Origin: Rubrivivax sp.
GTDB lineage: Bacteria; Pseudomonadota; Gammaproteobacteria; Burkholderiales; Burkholderiaceae_C
Assembly: GCA_030681795.1 (NCBI GenBank)
Contig: JAUXRG010000078.1
Location: 1-64,000 of the forward strand
DNA length: 64,000 nucleotides
Direction of reading: 5' to 3'
Below are positions 27,715 through 40,167 of the stretch, one piece after another; the first letter of the stretch is position 1; every line of letters starts with the position of its first letter. A model generated the notes under the pieces. That model was not told the DNA's origin. It worked only from the letters and a program-made list of their open reading frames with translations, and ran no database searches. The position numbers and the translations under genes are program-made.

Positions 27715-29583
27715 TCACCGCATGGCGTAGCGCAAGGTCACGAAACCCTCGCGCCCCGGCTGGGGGTAGCCCAGCGCCGTTTCATACGCCTTGCCGCCCA
27801 GGTTGTTGAGCTTGACGCCCAGGCTCAGCGTGCGATCGATGGCCCATTCGGCACGCAGGTCCAGGTTGGCGTAGCCGCCCAGCCGGGTGGTGTTGGCGGC
27901 GTCGTCGAAACGGTGCGAAGCCCCCGCCAGCGTGGCGCCGGCCGACCAGGCGCCGGCCCTCCAGTCCGCACCCAGCCGCAAGACATCCTGCGCGCGGCGC
28001 GGCAGCAACTTGCCCTCGTTGGCGTGGCCTGCGGTGGCGTTGCGCGGGTCGGTGTGGTCGTAGGAGGCCGTGACATCCAGCGCGCGCCAGCGGCCCTCGT
28101 AGGCCAGCGTCAGGCCTTCGATGCGTGCCTCGGGCAGGTTGGCGGGCAAGGGGCCGCTGGTGATGAAACCGCGGTAGCGGTGCTCGTAATAGGCCGCGCG
28201 CAGACTGTGTTCGCCCACGCTCCAGCGCAGGCTCAGCTCGCCATGCTTGCCTTCCTCGGGCACGAGCAGCGGGTTGCCGAAGCCGGGGTAGTAGAGCTGG
28301 TTGAAGCTCGGCGCGACAAAGCTCGTGCCGTAGCTCGCACCCAGGCGCCAGGCCGGGCTGAAGGCGTAGCCGTAGCCCACGGCGCCGGTGCTGGCGCCGC
28401 CGAACTGCGAGTTGCGGTCGCGCCGCAGGCTGGCCTGCCAGGCGTGGCCGGCCGCGCTGCCATTGAGGCCCAGCGCCAGGCCGTCGATGCGGCGCTCGCT
28501 GACGGCAAAGGGCGCATCCGGGCGGCTGACCACTTCTTCCAGCCGCTCGGCCAGCGCCAGCAGGGTGCCCGCCGGCGTGTCCACGGTGTTCTCCCAGCCG
28601 TACTGGCGCTGGCGGGTCTGGATGGTGCCCAGCGTGGCCCAGGGGCTGGCGCTGCTCAGCGTGTCGTAGGCGTCGGTCGAATCGGCCGCGCTGAACCGCG
28701 TGTGCCAGGCCGGCATCACCCGGCCGCGCGCGGAGACCGAGGTCAGGCGGTTTTCCAGCTCGGCGCGGGCATCGGCGCCTGGGCCGTCGTCGATGCGCGT
28801 CAGACCTTTGGACTGCAGCGCCAGCAGCTCCAGGCGCCAATCGGCACGCCGGGCGTCGGTGAAAGGCTGCCAGCCCAGGCGCAGGCTGCCGCCGGTCTGG
28901 CGGAAGCCGTCGCGGTCGGGGTTGTAGCTGCCGAAGGGCACGCTTGTGTGGGTGGCCGAGACGCCCCGGGTGTCGGTGTGCTGCACCTGCACCGCGGCGT
29001 CGAAAACGCCGTCACCGTAGCCCATGCCGCCGGCCGCCTGGCCGAAGTCATGCGAGCCGGCCGCCACCTTGGCGTTGGCGGTGAGGCCTTGCGTGGCGCG
29101 GCGCGTGAAGACCTGGATCACACCGCCCATGGCGCCGCTGCCGTACAGCGACGACATCGGCCCGCGCACGATCTCGATGCGCTCCACGGCTTCCAGCGGC
29201 AGGTTGTCCAGCGAGGGCGTGCCCAGGGTCGCCGAGGCGATGCGCACGCCGTCCACCAACAGCAGCGTATGGCGCGCTTCCAGCCCGCGGATGAACAACG
29301 AAGCCGCCTTGCCCAGCCCGCCGTTGCTGCTGAACTGCAGCCCGGCCTGTTGCGAGAGCAGCTCGACCAGCGTGCGGCCTTCGACACGCTCGATGGCCGC
29401 GCGGTCGAGCACGGTGACCTCGGCGACCACCTCGCTCACCCGCGTGGGCATGCGGGTGGCGGTGACGGTGACGGCTTCGGGCTGGGCCCGGGCCGACGGC
29501 GCCGAGAGCAGGGTCAGCGAAGGCAGAAGTGCCGCCAGCAAAGCGCGGCGTGACCGGGTGCTACGAGAAAGGAAATGAGACAA
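27715..29583 (-). CDS. btuB: TonB-dependent cobalamin receptor BtuB
   Basis: About 622 residues. The signal peptide (cut near ARAQP) is followed by a TonB box-like EAVTVTATR, a plug domain (about 40-155) and a 22-strand barrel ending in FVTLRYAMR. The start is uncertain. TTG at 29581-29583 has GGAGG five bases upstream. ATG at 29593-29595 would put the start inside a perfect hairpin and add four residues (MEVL). A cobalamin riboswitch precedes it on the same strand, which fixes the ligand. It heads the operon btuB-btuF-btuC-btuD-cobQ. Confidence 0.93.
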   Translation of the reverse strand: MSHFLSRSTRSRRALLAALLPSLTLLSAPSARAQPEAVTVTATRMPTRVSEVVAEVTVLDRAAIERVEGRTLVELLSQQAGLQFSSNGGLGKAASLFIRGLEARHTLLLVDGVRIASATLGTPSLDNLPLEAVERIEIVRGPMSSLYGSGAMGGVIQVFTRRATQGLTANAKVAAGSHDFGQAAGGMGYGDGVFDAAVQVQHTDTRGVSATHTSVPFGSYNPDRDGFRQTGGSLRLGWQPFTDARRADWRLELLALQSKGLTRIDDGPGADARAELENRLTSVSARGRVMPAWHTRFSAADSTDAYDTLSSASPWATLGTIQTRQRQYGWENTVDTPAGTLLALAERLEEVVSRPDAPFAVSERRIDGLALGLNGSAAGHAWQASLRRDRNSQFGGASTGAVGYGYAFSPAWRLGASYGTSFVAPSFNQLYYPGFGNPLLVPEEGKHGELSLRWSVGEHSLRAAYYEHRYRGFITSGPLPANLPEARIEGLTLAYEGRWRALDVTASYDHTDPRNATAGHANEGKLLPRRAQDVLRLGADWRAGAWSAGATLAGASHRFDDAANTTRLGGYANLDLRAEWAIDRTLSLGVKLNNLGGKAYETALGYPQPGREGFVTLRYAMR

Positions 29584-29594
29584 GAGAACCTCCA

Positions 29595-29613
29595 TCCGCA
29601 CGCCCCGTGCGGA
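29595..29613 (-). promoter_or_regulatory. Hairpin flanking the btuB ribosome-binding site
   Basis: TCCGCACG and its exact complement CGTGCGGA are separated by a three-base GGG loop in the btuB leader. The hairpin abuts the GGAGG ribosome site and covers the alternative ATG. It may help the riboswitch control translation, or simply isolate the start region. There is no T-run, so it is not a terminator. Confidence 0.45.
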
Positions 29614-29730
29614 CAAGAACCAGCGACGCCGGCGCCAGGGAGGGTCGGGAAGGCGAGCGATCGGGCTGCGACATCTGCGCACGGCCCACCGCCACCCACG
29701 CCGCCCTCCGCAGCGCCAGCTCCCCATGCT

Positions 29731-33920
<4,190 letters not shown>

Positions 33921-33930
33921 GACACGCGGC

Positions 33931-34218
33931 ATGCGCTGGGCCACGGTCGTCATCGCGGCACTGCTGGTGGTGGTGCAGGGCGACCTGTGGCTGGGCAAGG
34001 GCAACATGCCCTATGTGATGGGCCTGGGCAAGCAACTCGCCGAGCAGCGCGCGGCCAACGAGCTTGCCCGCCAGCGCAACGAGCGCGTGGCCGCCGAGGT
34101 GGCCGACCTCAAGGAAGGCCTGGAGATGGTCGAGGAAAGGGCCCGTGCCGAGCTGGGCATGGTCAAACCCGACGAGATCCTCGTCCAGGTGGCTGCGCGA
34201 GCGGGCGCGGCCAGGTAG
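33931..34218 (+). CDS. ftsB: Cell division protein FtsB
   Basis: 95 residues. One N-terminal membrane helix (about 4-18) is followed by a coiled coil (about 30-68) with periplasmic location. FtsB forms the FtsQLB complex that activates septal peptidoglycan synthesis. WLGKGNMP near residues 20-27 and ARAELGMVKPDEILVQV near 70-86 are typical. The eno-ftsB order is a widely conserved pairing. A GTG start for pnuC follows two bases after the stop. Confidence 0.92.
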   Translation: MRWATVVIAALLVVVQGDLWLGKGNMPYVMGLGKQLAEQRAANELARQRNERVAAEVADLKEGLEMVEERARAELGMVKPDEILVQVAARAGAAR

Positions 34219-34220
34219 GC

Positions 34221-34874
34221 GTGGCAGCGGTACTCGAGGCGACCGCACTCGGAGCGGTGCTGCAGGCCGCACGCCCGTTGCTGGCGCCGGCCTTCACGCT
34301 GTGGGGCAGCCCGGTGACCTGGCTCGAAATCGTCGCCTTCGCGCTCTCGGTGGCGATGGTGCTGGCCAACCTGCGCGTCAACCCGGTCGGCTGGCCGTTG
34401 GCCATCGCCAGCTCGCTGCTCTACGCCCTGCTCTTCGCCGACAGCCGACTCTACGGCGAGGCTTCGCTGCAGTTCGTCTTCGTGGCGCTGGCGGCCTGGG
34501 GCTGGTGGCAGTGGCTGCGCGGCCGCACGCCCGACGGCCAGGCCTTGCGCGTGCGTTGGCTGCCCCCCCGCGGCCGTCTGGTCGCCGCCGCGTTGACGCT
34601 CGCTTCCTGGCCGCTGCTGGGCGCACTGCTGCACCGCGCGACCGACAGCGACGTGCCCTACCTGGACGCCTTGCCCACCGTGGCCAGCGTCACCGGGCAG
34701 ATCCTGCTCGGCCGCAAATTCGTCGAGAACTGGGCCGTGTGGGTGGGCGTGAACCTCGTCAGCATCGGCCTGTTCGCCTACAAGGGCCTGTGGCTGACGG
34801 TGCTGCTGTACGCCTTGTTCACGGTGCTGGCCGTGGTGGGATGGCGCGCCTGGCGCGCCCTGGCCCATGACTAG
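34221..34874 (+). CDS. pnuC: Nicotinamide riboside transporter PnuC
   Basis: 217 residues with about seven membrane helices. The family motif NPVGWPLAIASSLLYALLF and the tryptophan-rich WGWWQW (near residues 95-100) are clear. PnuC proteins let nicotinamide riboside enter the cell by facilitated diffusion; trapping needs a kinase, which the next gene seems to encode. The GTG start two bases after ftsB is inferred from the absence of a better in-frame start. It overlaps the kinase gene by eight bases. Confidence 0.85.
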   Translation: MAAVLEATALGAVLQAARPLLAPAFTLWGSPVTWLEIVAFALSVAMVLANLRVNPVGWPLAIASSLLYALLFADSRLYGEASLQFVFVALAAWGWWQWLRGRTPDGQALRVRWLPPRGRLVAAALTLASWPLLGALLHRATDSDVPYLDALPTVASVTGQILLGRKFVENWAVWVGVNLVSIGLFAYKGLWLTVLLYALFTVLAVVGWRAWRALAHD

Positions 34875-35475
34875 CCCGCACCCTGGCGCCTTGCGTGTGG
34901 CCATCGTCGGCGCCGAGAGCACCGGCAAGACCGCACTCGCGCGGGCGCTGGCCGAACGCCTGGGGCCGCTCACCGGCCTCCGCTGTGCCTGGGTCGGTGA
35001 ATGGCTGCGCCAATGGTGCGAGCAAGAGCAGCGCACGCCCCGGGTCGACGAACAACGGGCCATCGCGCGTCAGCAGCACGCGCTGATCGATGCCGCCGCC
35101 GCGCGCTGCGACCTGCTCATCTGCGATACCACCGCGCTGATGACGGCGGTCTACAGCGCGATGCTGTTCGACGACCACTCTCTGGTGGCCTACGCCATCG
35201 AGGAGCAGCGGCGCTGCGAGCTCACGCTGCTGACGGCGCTCGACCTGCCCTGGGTGGCCGACGGCCTGCAGCGCGACGGCCCGCAGGTGCGCCAGCCCGT
35301 GGACACCCGCGTGCGCACCCTGCTGGCCGCGCACAGGCTGCCGTGGTCGCTGGTGAGCGGGCAAGGCGAGCAGCGCGTCGAGTCCGCGCTGGCCGCCGTC
35401 CTGCCCCTGCTGCGCGCAGGCGGGGCCGCTACTGCACCCCCGCGGGCGTCGGCGGCTGGTCGCGGTCCGGCTTGA
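34867..35475 (+). CDS. NadR-like ATP-binding kinase (probable nicotinamide riboside kinase)
   Basis: 202 residues. Walker A GAESTGKT at 15-22 and CDTTALMTAVYSAMLF near 81-96 are the NadR C-terminal kinase pattern, without the NadR DNA-binding and NMN adenylyltransferase domains. It probably phosphorylates nicotinamide riboside imported by the adjoining PnuC, trapping it as NMN for NAD synthesis. The last 47 bases overlap, in the antisense direction, the end of hslO. The Pro/Ala/Arg-rich tail lies in that overlap. Confidence 0.8.
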   Translation: MTSPHPGALRVAIVGAESTGKTALARALAERLGPLTGLRCAWVGEWLRQWCEQEQRTPRVDEQRAIARQQHALIDAAAARCDLLICDTTALMTAVYSAMLFDDHSLVAYAIEEQRRCELTLLTALDLPWVADGLQRDGPQVRQPVDTRVRTLLAAHRLPWSLVSGQGEQRVESALAAVLPLLRAGGAATAPPRASAAGRGPA

Positions 35476-36406
35476 ACAGGCCCTCGGCATCGACGGCGTC
35501 GAAGCGGTACTGCAGGCCGCAGAAATCGCACCCGACCTCGGCCTGGCCGCGTTCGACGATCAACGAGTCGATCTCCTCCCGGCCCAGCCCGCGCAGCATG
35601 CCGGCCACGCGCTGGCGCGAGCAGGTGCAGGCGAAGCGCGGCACCTGCGGCGCAAACAGACGCAGCGTTTCCTCGTGGAACAGGCGGCGCAGCAGCAGCT
35701 GGGGTTGCAGCGTGAGCAGTTCCTCGGGCGTGAGCGTCGCAGCCAGCAGCGCGATGCGGTTGTAGTCCTCGTTGCGACCGATCTGGTCTTCGTCGCGCGG
35801 CGCGGCGACGCCGGCCAGGTTGCCCGCGCCGGCCAGCGGCAGGCGCTGGATGAGCAGGCCCGCGGCGACCTCGTCGTTGGCCGCCAGCACCAGCCGGGCG
35901 TCGAGCTGCTCGGACTGCAGCATGTAGTGCTCGAGCACCTGCGAGACCTGCTGCAGGGGCTCACGCCGATCCCCGTGCGAGTGCCGAAAAAGCGGAACCA
36001 CGCCCTGGTAGGGCTGCTGCCCCGGCCGGCGGCTCTTGGGGTCCAGCGTGATGGCGCAGCGGCCCTTGCCGTGCACGTTGAGCAGCGCCTCGAGTCGCGC
36101 GCCGTCTGGCACTTCGCCCACCACCTTGGCGGTGGCGCGAAAACTCAAATCAGGCTGCACCTCGGCCACCGCCAGCTTCACCGGCCCGTCGCCGAAGATC
36201 TGCAGCACCAGCGCGCCGTCGAACTTGATGCTGGCCTGCATCAGCACGCCGGCGGCGGCCATCTCACCGAGCAGCGTGCGCACCTCGCGCGGGTGGGCGC
36301 CCAGGGCTTCGCGGCGGCGCAACAGCTCCTGCCAGGCATCGCTCAGGCGCACCACCATGCCGCGCACGGGCAGGCCTTCGAAGAGGAATTTGGTGAGTTC
36401 GGACAT
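35429..36406 (-). CDS. hslO: Redox-regulated chaperone Hsp33 (HslO)
   Basis: 325 residues. Under oxidative stress Hsp33 releases zinc, unfolds its linker and holds unfolding proteins. The four zinc Cys are visible as CTCS (near 255-258) and CDFC (near 293-296). The N-terminal core with RLSDAWQELL lies near 20-29. It is transcribed toward the NadR-like kinase gene, and the two coding ends overlap by 47 bases. It shares a short divergent region with the DUF455 gene. Confidence 0.94.
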   Translation of the reverse strand: MSELTKFLFEGLPVRGMVVRLSDAWQELLRRREALGAHPREVRTLLGEMAAAGVLMQASIKFDGALVLQIFGDGPVKLAVAEVQPDLSFRATAKVVGEVPDGARLEALLNVHGKGRCAITLDPKSRRPGQQPYQGVVPLFRHSHGDRREPLQQVSQVLEHYMLQSEQLDARLVLAANDEVAAGLLIQRLPLAGAGNLAGVAAPRDEDQIGRNEDYNRIALLAATLTPEELLTLQPQLLLRRLFHEETLRLFAPQVPRFACTCSRQRVAGMLRGLGREEIDSLIVERGQAEVGCDFCGLQYRFDAVDAEGLFKPDRDQPPTPAGVQ

Positions 36407-36502
36407 CAGTCCCGCGCCGCGGCTGAGGGACGGGGCGCGGCGCCGACGTAGGCAGGGATGGGCAAGGAAGCTCCAATCGAGGGGGGGCCGATAATTCTAC
36501 GG

Positions 36503-37285
36503 ATGGAGCTTCGTGCCAGCGCGTTGCGTGTCCTGCAGATCGCCGATCCGGCCGCCAAGGCCGCGGCGGCGCGCGCCTTGCACGACCGGCCGCCCCCACT
36601 GGATGCGCAAGCCCGGGTGCAAGCCACCGGCACCCTGCCCGGCCGCCCCCTGCGGCCCGCGCTGGTGCAGGCCTCGCAACTGCCGCGGCGCACGCCTTTC
36701 ACGCTTGAAGGGCGGGCGGCGTTGCTGCACGCGGTGGCGCATATCGAGTTCAACGCCATAAACCTGGCGCTGGACGCCGTCTGGCGTTTCGCCGCCCTGC
36801 CCGAGGCCTACTACCGCGACTGGTTGCGCGTGGCCGCCGAAGAGGCGCTGCACTTCACGCTCGTCAGCGAACACCTGGCCACCCTGGGCCACGCCTATGG
36901 CGACTTCGACGCCCACGATGGCCTGTGGGCGATGGCCGAGCGCACGGCAGGCGATATCACGGCGCGCATGGCCCTGGTGCCGCGCACGCTCGAGGCCCGC
37001 GGGCTGGACGCCACGCCGCCCATGCAGGCGCGGCTGCGCCAGGCCGGCGACGAGCGCGCGGTGGCCATTCTCGAGATCATCCTGCGCGACGAGATCGGCC
37101 ATGTGGCCGTCGGCAACCACTGGTACCGCTGGCTTTGCGAGCGCGACGGACTCGACCCGATCGCCCACTACGCAAGGCTGGCGGCACAGCACCGTGCACC
37201 TCGGCTGCGGCCGCCGTTCAACCTGGCCGCGCGCCGCGCCGCCGGCTTCAGCGCCGATGAAATCGCTGTGCTGGATCAACCATAG
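36503..37285 (+). CDS. DUF455 ferritin-like protein
   Basis: 260 residues. A four-helix ferritin-like core carries the metal-ligand pattern: HIEFNAINLALD near 78-89, EEALHF near 112-117 and EIILRDEIGHVAVGNHW near 191-207, with Glu and His spaced for a di-iron site. The family is widespread and poorly characterised. A start at 36503 (MELRASALRV) was preferred to 36458, since GATAATTCT just before it looks like a promoter -10. It is divergent from hslO and followed by an amino acid importer. Confidence 0.8.
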   Translation: MELRASALRVLQIADPAAKAAAARALHDRPPPLDAQARVQATGTLPGRPLRPALVQASQLPRRTPFTLEGRAALLHAVAHIEFNAINLALDAVWRFAALPEAYYRDWLRVAAEEALHFTLVSEHLATLGHAYGDFDAHDGLWAMAERTAGDITARMALVPRTLEARGLDATPPMQARLRQAGDERAVAILEIILRDEIGHVAVGNHWYRWLCERDGLDPIAHYARLAAQHRAPRLRPPFNLAARRAAGFSADEIAVLDQP

Positions 37286-37336
37286 CGCCGTGACCCACGC
37301 ATTACACTGCCCGCCTTTCTTCCAACCCTGCACGCC

Positions 37337-38194
37337 ATGACGCAACTCACCACCCGCCGTTTTCTCCAGATCGCCGGCCTCACGGCCGCCGGCTTCCTGC
37401 TTTCGGCCTGCGGCAAGCAGGAGCCGCCGGCCCCCGCCCCGGTGGCGTCCGCGCCGGCCCCGGCACCGGCCAAGGTCTACGTGGTGGGCACCGATGCCGC
37501 CTACGCACCCTTCGCGAGCCAGAACGAGAAGGCCGAGATCGTCGGCTTCGACATCGAAGTCGTGAAGGCCGTGGCGGCCAAGGCCGGCATCGAGGTCAAG
37601 TTCGTCAACACCCCCTGGGAAGGCATCTTCAATGCCCTGGGCCAGGGCGACCGCGACCTGGTGGTCTCGGCCGTGACGATCACGCCCGAGCGCCAACAGA
37701 CGATGGATTTCAGCGACCCCTACTTCGACGCGCAACAGCTCATCGCCGTCAAGGCCAGCAGCAAGATCGCCAAGTTCGCCGATCTGAAGAAGCTCAAGGT
37801 CGGCGTGCAGACCGGGACCACGGGTGACGAGGCCGTGAGCAAGCTCCAGGGCAAGACCAGCGCCAACATCAAGCGCTTCGAGTCCACGCCACTGGCGCTC
37901 AAGGAGCTTGAATCCGGCGGTGTCGACGCCGTGGTGGCCGACAACGGCGTGGTCATCCACTACGTGGCCAACAACCCGGGCGGCAAGTTCAAGACCGTGG
38001 CCGACAAGGACTTCGTGCCCGAGCAGTACGGCATCGCCTTGAAGAAGGGCAACGCCGAACTGCTGGCCAAGGTCAACAAGGGCCTGGCCGAGATCAAGGC
38101 CGACGGCAGCTACGACGCCATCTTCACGAAGTACTTCGGCGCACCTCCCGCCAAGGCAGCCGCAGCCGCACCGGCCCCGGCCGCCTCGAAGTAA
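37337..38194 (+). CDS. Polar amino acid ABC transporter substrate-binding lipoprotein
   Basis: 285 residues of the SBP_bac_3 family. The N terminus has TTRRFLQIAG (Tat-like) and an LSAC lipobox with Cys near 25, followed by a Pro/Ala linker (about 30-45). The core starts at VVGTDAAYAPF. GFDIEVVKAVAAKAG and WEGIFNALGQGDRDLVVSAVTITPER (shortened here to its landmarks) are typical of glutamine or histidine/arginine receptors. The C-terminal Ala/Pro tail is atypical. It is followed 21 bases later by the permease; no ATPase gene follows. Confidence 0.9.
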   Translation: MTQLTTRRFLQIAGLTAAGFLLSACGKQEPPAPAPVASAPAPAPAKVYVVGTDAAYAPFASQNEKAEIVGFDIEVVKAVAAKAGIEVKFVNTPWEGIFNALGQGDRDLVVSAVTITPERQQTMDFSDPYFDAQQLIAVKASSKIAKFADLKKLKVGVQTGTTGDEAVSKLQGKTSANIKRFESTPLALKELESGGVDAVVADNGVVIHYVANNPGGKFKTVADKDFVPEQYGIALKKGNAELLAKVNKGLAEIKADGSYDAIFTKYFGAPPAKAAAAAPAPAASK

Positions 38195-38215
38195 GCGAAC
38201 GCGACAGGCCGCGCG

Positions 38216-38968
38216 ATGGATCTTCGCTGGGAGATCCTCGCCGGCTATTGGCCCCTCTTCGCCAGGGGCGTCTGGATGACCATCGAGCTCACCCTGGTGG
38301 CGATCAGCGCCGGGCTCGTGCTCGGCGTGGGCTTCGGGCTCATCAGCAGTTCCAACGACGCCCCTGCGCCGGCCAGCATGGCGGCGCGGGCGCTGCTCAG
38401 GCTGGTGCGCTGGGTGACGGTGGCCTACGTGACGTTTTTCCGCGGCACGCCGCTGTTCGTGCAGATCCTGCTGGTGCACTTCGCGCTGATGCCCACGCTC
38501 GTCCACCCGGACCACGGCTGGTTGCTGGCCGGCGAGGCCGCACGCGAGTTCCGCCAGGAGCACGGCGCCTTCTTTTCGGGCTGCCTGGCCTTGTCGCTCA
38601 ACGCCGGCGCCTACATCAGCGAGATCTTCCGCGCCGGCATCCAGAGCATCCACCGCGGCCAGACGCAGGCCGCCTACAGCGTGGGCCTCACGCACCCCCA
38701 GGCCATGCGCTACGTGGTGCTGCCGCAGGCCTTCCGGCGCATGGTGCCGGCACTGGTCAACGAAGGCGTCACGCTGATCAAGGACTCCTCGCTCGTCTCG
38801 GCCATCGGCCTGGCCGAGCTGGCCCTGGCCGCGCGCACCGTGGCCGGCGCCTACTCGCGCTACTGGGAGCCCTACCTGGCCATCTCGGCCATCTACCTGG
38901 TGCTGACCCTGACGCTTTCGTTGCTCGCCAAGCGACTGGAAGCCCCTGCTCATTTGCGCGGCCGGTAG
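38216..38968 (+). CDS. Polar amino acid ABC transporter permease (HisM/GlnP family)
   Basis: 250 residues with about five helices. GTPLFVQILLVHFAL near 76-90 and the EAA loop AAYSVGLTHPQAMRYVVLPQ near 157-176 identify the HisMQ family. An insert of about 30 residues (WLLAGEAAREFRQEHGAF, near 101-118) lies between the two motifs and is common in some homologues. It has to work with an ATPase encoded elsewhere, since none lies here. Confidence 0.9.
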   Translation: MDLRWEILAGYWPLFARGVWMTIELTLVAISAGLVLGVGFGLISSSNDAPAPASMAARALLRLVRWVTVAYVTFFRGTPLFVQILLVHFALMPTLVHPDHGWLLAGEAAREFRQEHGAFFSGCLALSLNAGAYISEIFRAGIQSIHRGQTQAAYSVGLTHPQAMRYVVLPQAFRRMVPALVNEGVTLIKDSSLVSAIGLAELALAARTVAGAYSRYWEPYLAISAIYLVLTLTLSLLAKRLEAPAHLRGR

Positions 38969-39135
38969 CAGCGCCTGCGGGTGAATGTTGCGTGGATGCT
39001 GCGCCGAACGCGTGTTTCCGGGCCACTGTGCCCCAGGGGACCGGGTTTCCCCGAGGTTGCGCTTTAGACTTCCGCCTGCCGCTGAGCCAGGCCGTGGAGC
39101 CTGGCGGCACCTCAACCAAATCGTAGGAATTTTTA

Positions 39136-40077
39136 ATGAACAAGACCTTGATCGTCGCCGCCCTGTCGGCACTCGCCGCCGGTGGCGCCCTGGCGCAAAG
39201 CAGCGTCACCATCTACGGCCGCATGAACTTGTCTGCCGAGCGCCAAGACGCCGCCGGCACGAAGACCAGCGTGCTTTCCAACAACTCGTCGCGCCTGGGC
39301 TTCAAGGGCAGCGAAGACCTCGGCGGTGGCCTGCGCGCGGGCTTCCAGCTAGAGCACGGCTTCGACGCCTCGACCGGCCTGCCCAACGCCTCGTTCTGGG
39401 GCCGCCAGAGTGAAGTCAACCTGAGCGGCGCCTTCGGCACGGTACGCATGGGCACCTTCACCAGCGAAGCCTACTTCGCCACGGCTGACTACATCAGCAT
39501 GCACAACCACGATACGGGCAGCTCGTCCGACGCGCTGTACGCCTACGTGGGCCGCAATACGAACAAGGTCGCCTACCGCGCGCCCGAGTTCGTCAAGGGC
39601 ATGTCGCTGGAACTGGGCGTGAGCCTGGCCGAAAGTGTGCCTGGCCGCGAAAAGTCATACGACCTGGCCTGGAACTACGTCATGGGCGCGCTGCACCTCG
39701 GCGCCGGCTACGAGGAGAACGGCCAAGCCAAGCAGTTCGCCGTGCGCGCGCTGTACGAAATGGGCCCGCTGACCCTGGGTGCCTATGTCCAGCGCGACAC
39801 CGACGGCTACGGCGTCAACTACGGCGACCGCACCAATACGCGTGTGTCGGCGGCCTACGCGTTCGGCCTCTCCGAACTGCACCTGAACTTCGGCCATGCC
39901 GGCTCGTACGACAACGTCGCCAACAGCAGCGCCGACCAGTTCACCGTGGGCTACAACTACAACCTGAGCAAGCGCACCAAGGTCTACACCTACTACACCA
40001 AGGTCTCCGATTCGGCGGCCAAGGTGTACGGCGGCGACTTCAACTCGTTCGCCCTGGGCCTGCGCCACAACTTCTGA
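39136..40077 (+). CDS. Outer membrane porin (Burkholderiales type)
   Basis: 313 residues. A signal peptide is cut near LAQSSVTIYG, then the typical first strand and the PEF/loop 3 region follow, and the final strand FALGLRHNF ends in Phe as needed for outer membrane assembly. It forms a 16-strand, probably trimeric channel for small solutes. The gene has its own upstream region of about 165 bases and a strong terminator, consistent with a highly expressed single-gene unit. Confidence 0.95.
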   Translation: MNKTLIVAALSALAAGGALAQSSVTIYGRMNLSAERQDAAGTKTSVLSNNSSRLGFKGSEDLGGGLRAGFQLEHGFDASTGLPNASFWGRQSEVNLSGAFGTVRMGTFTSEAYFATADYISMHNHDTGSSSDALYAYVGRNTNKVAYRAPEFVKGMSLELGVSLAESVPGREKSYDLAWNYVMGALHLGAGYEENGQAKQFAVRALYEMGPLTLGAYVQRDTDGYGVNYGDRTNTRVSAAYAFGLSELHLNFGHAGSYDNVANSSADQFTVGYNYNLSKRTKVYTYYTKVSDSAAKVYGGDFNSFALGLRHNF

Positions 40078-40101
40078 TCGGGCTGCGCTCCTTCAGTCAA
40101 G

Positions 40102-40127
40102 AGCCGGTCGTGAGACCGGCTTTTTTC
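40102..40127 (+). terminator. Rho-independent terminator of the porin gene
   Basis: AGCCGGTC/GACCGGCT form an eight-base stem with a GTGA loop followed by a T-run of six. It lies 25 bases after the porin stop and is strong enough to end a highly transcribed message. On the other strand xerD ends 40 bases beyond. Confidence 0.9.
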
Positions 40128-40167
40128 TTTGGCCCGGCACTCCACCGCGGCCCGATGCGGCCAAGCC

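Noticed and set aside
27235-29553. A long plus-strand open frame opposite btuB and btuF
   Set aside because: The btu genes fit the riboswitch and the operon; this frame is their shadow.
36497-39172. A long minus-strand open frame (about 890 codons) opposite the amino acid importer
   Set aside because: It is antisense to the DUF455 protein, receptor and permease, all with good family motifs. Its own translation is Arg/His/Gly-rich and lacks hydrophobic cores.
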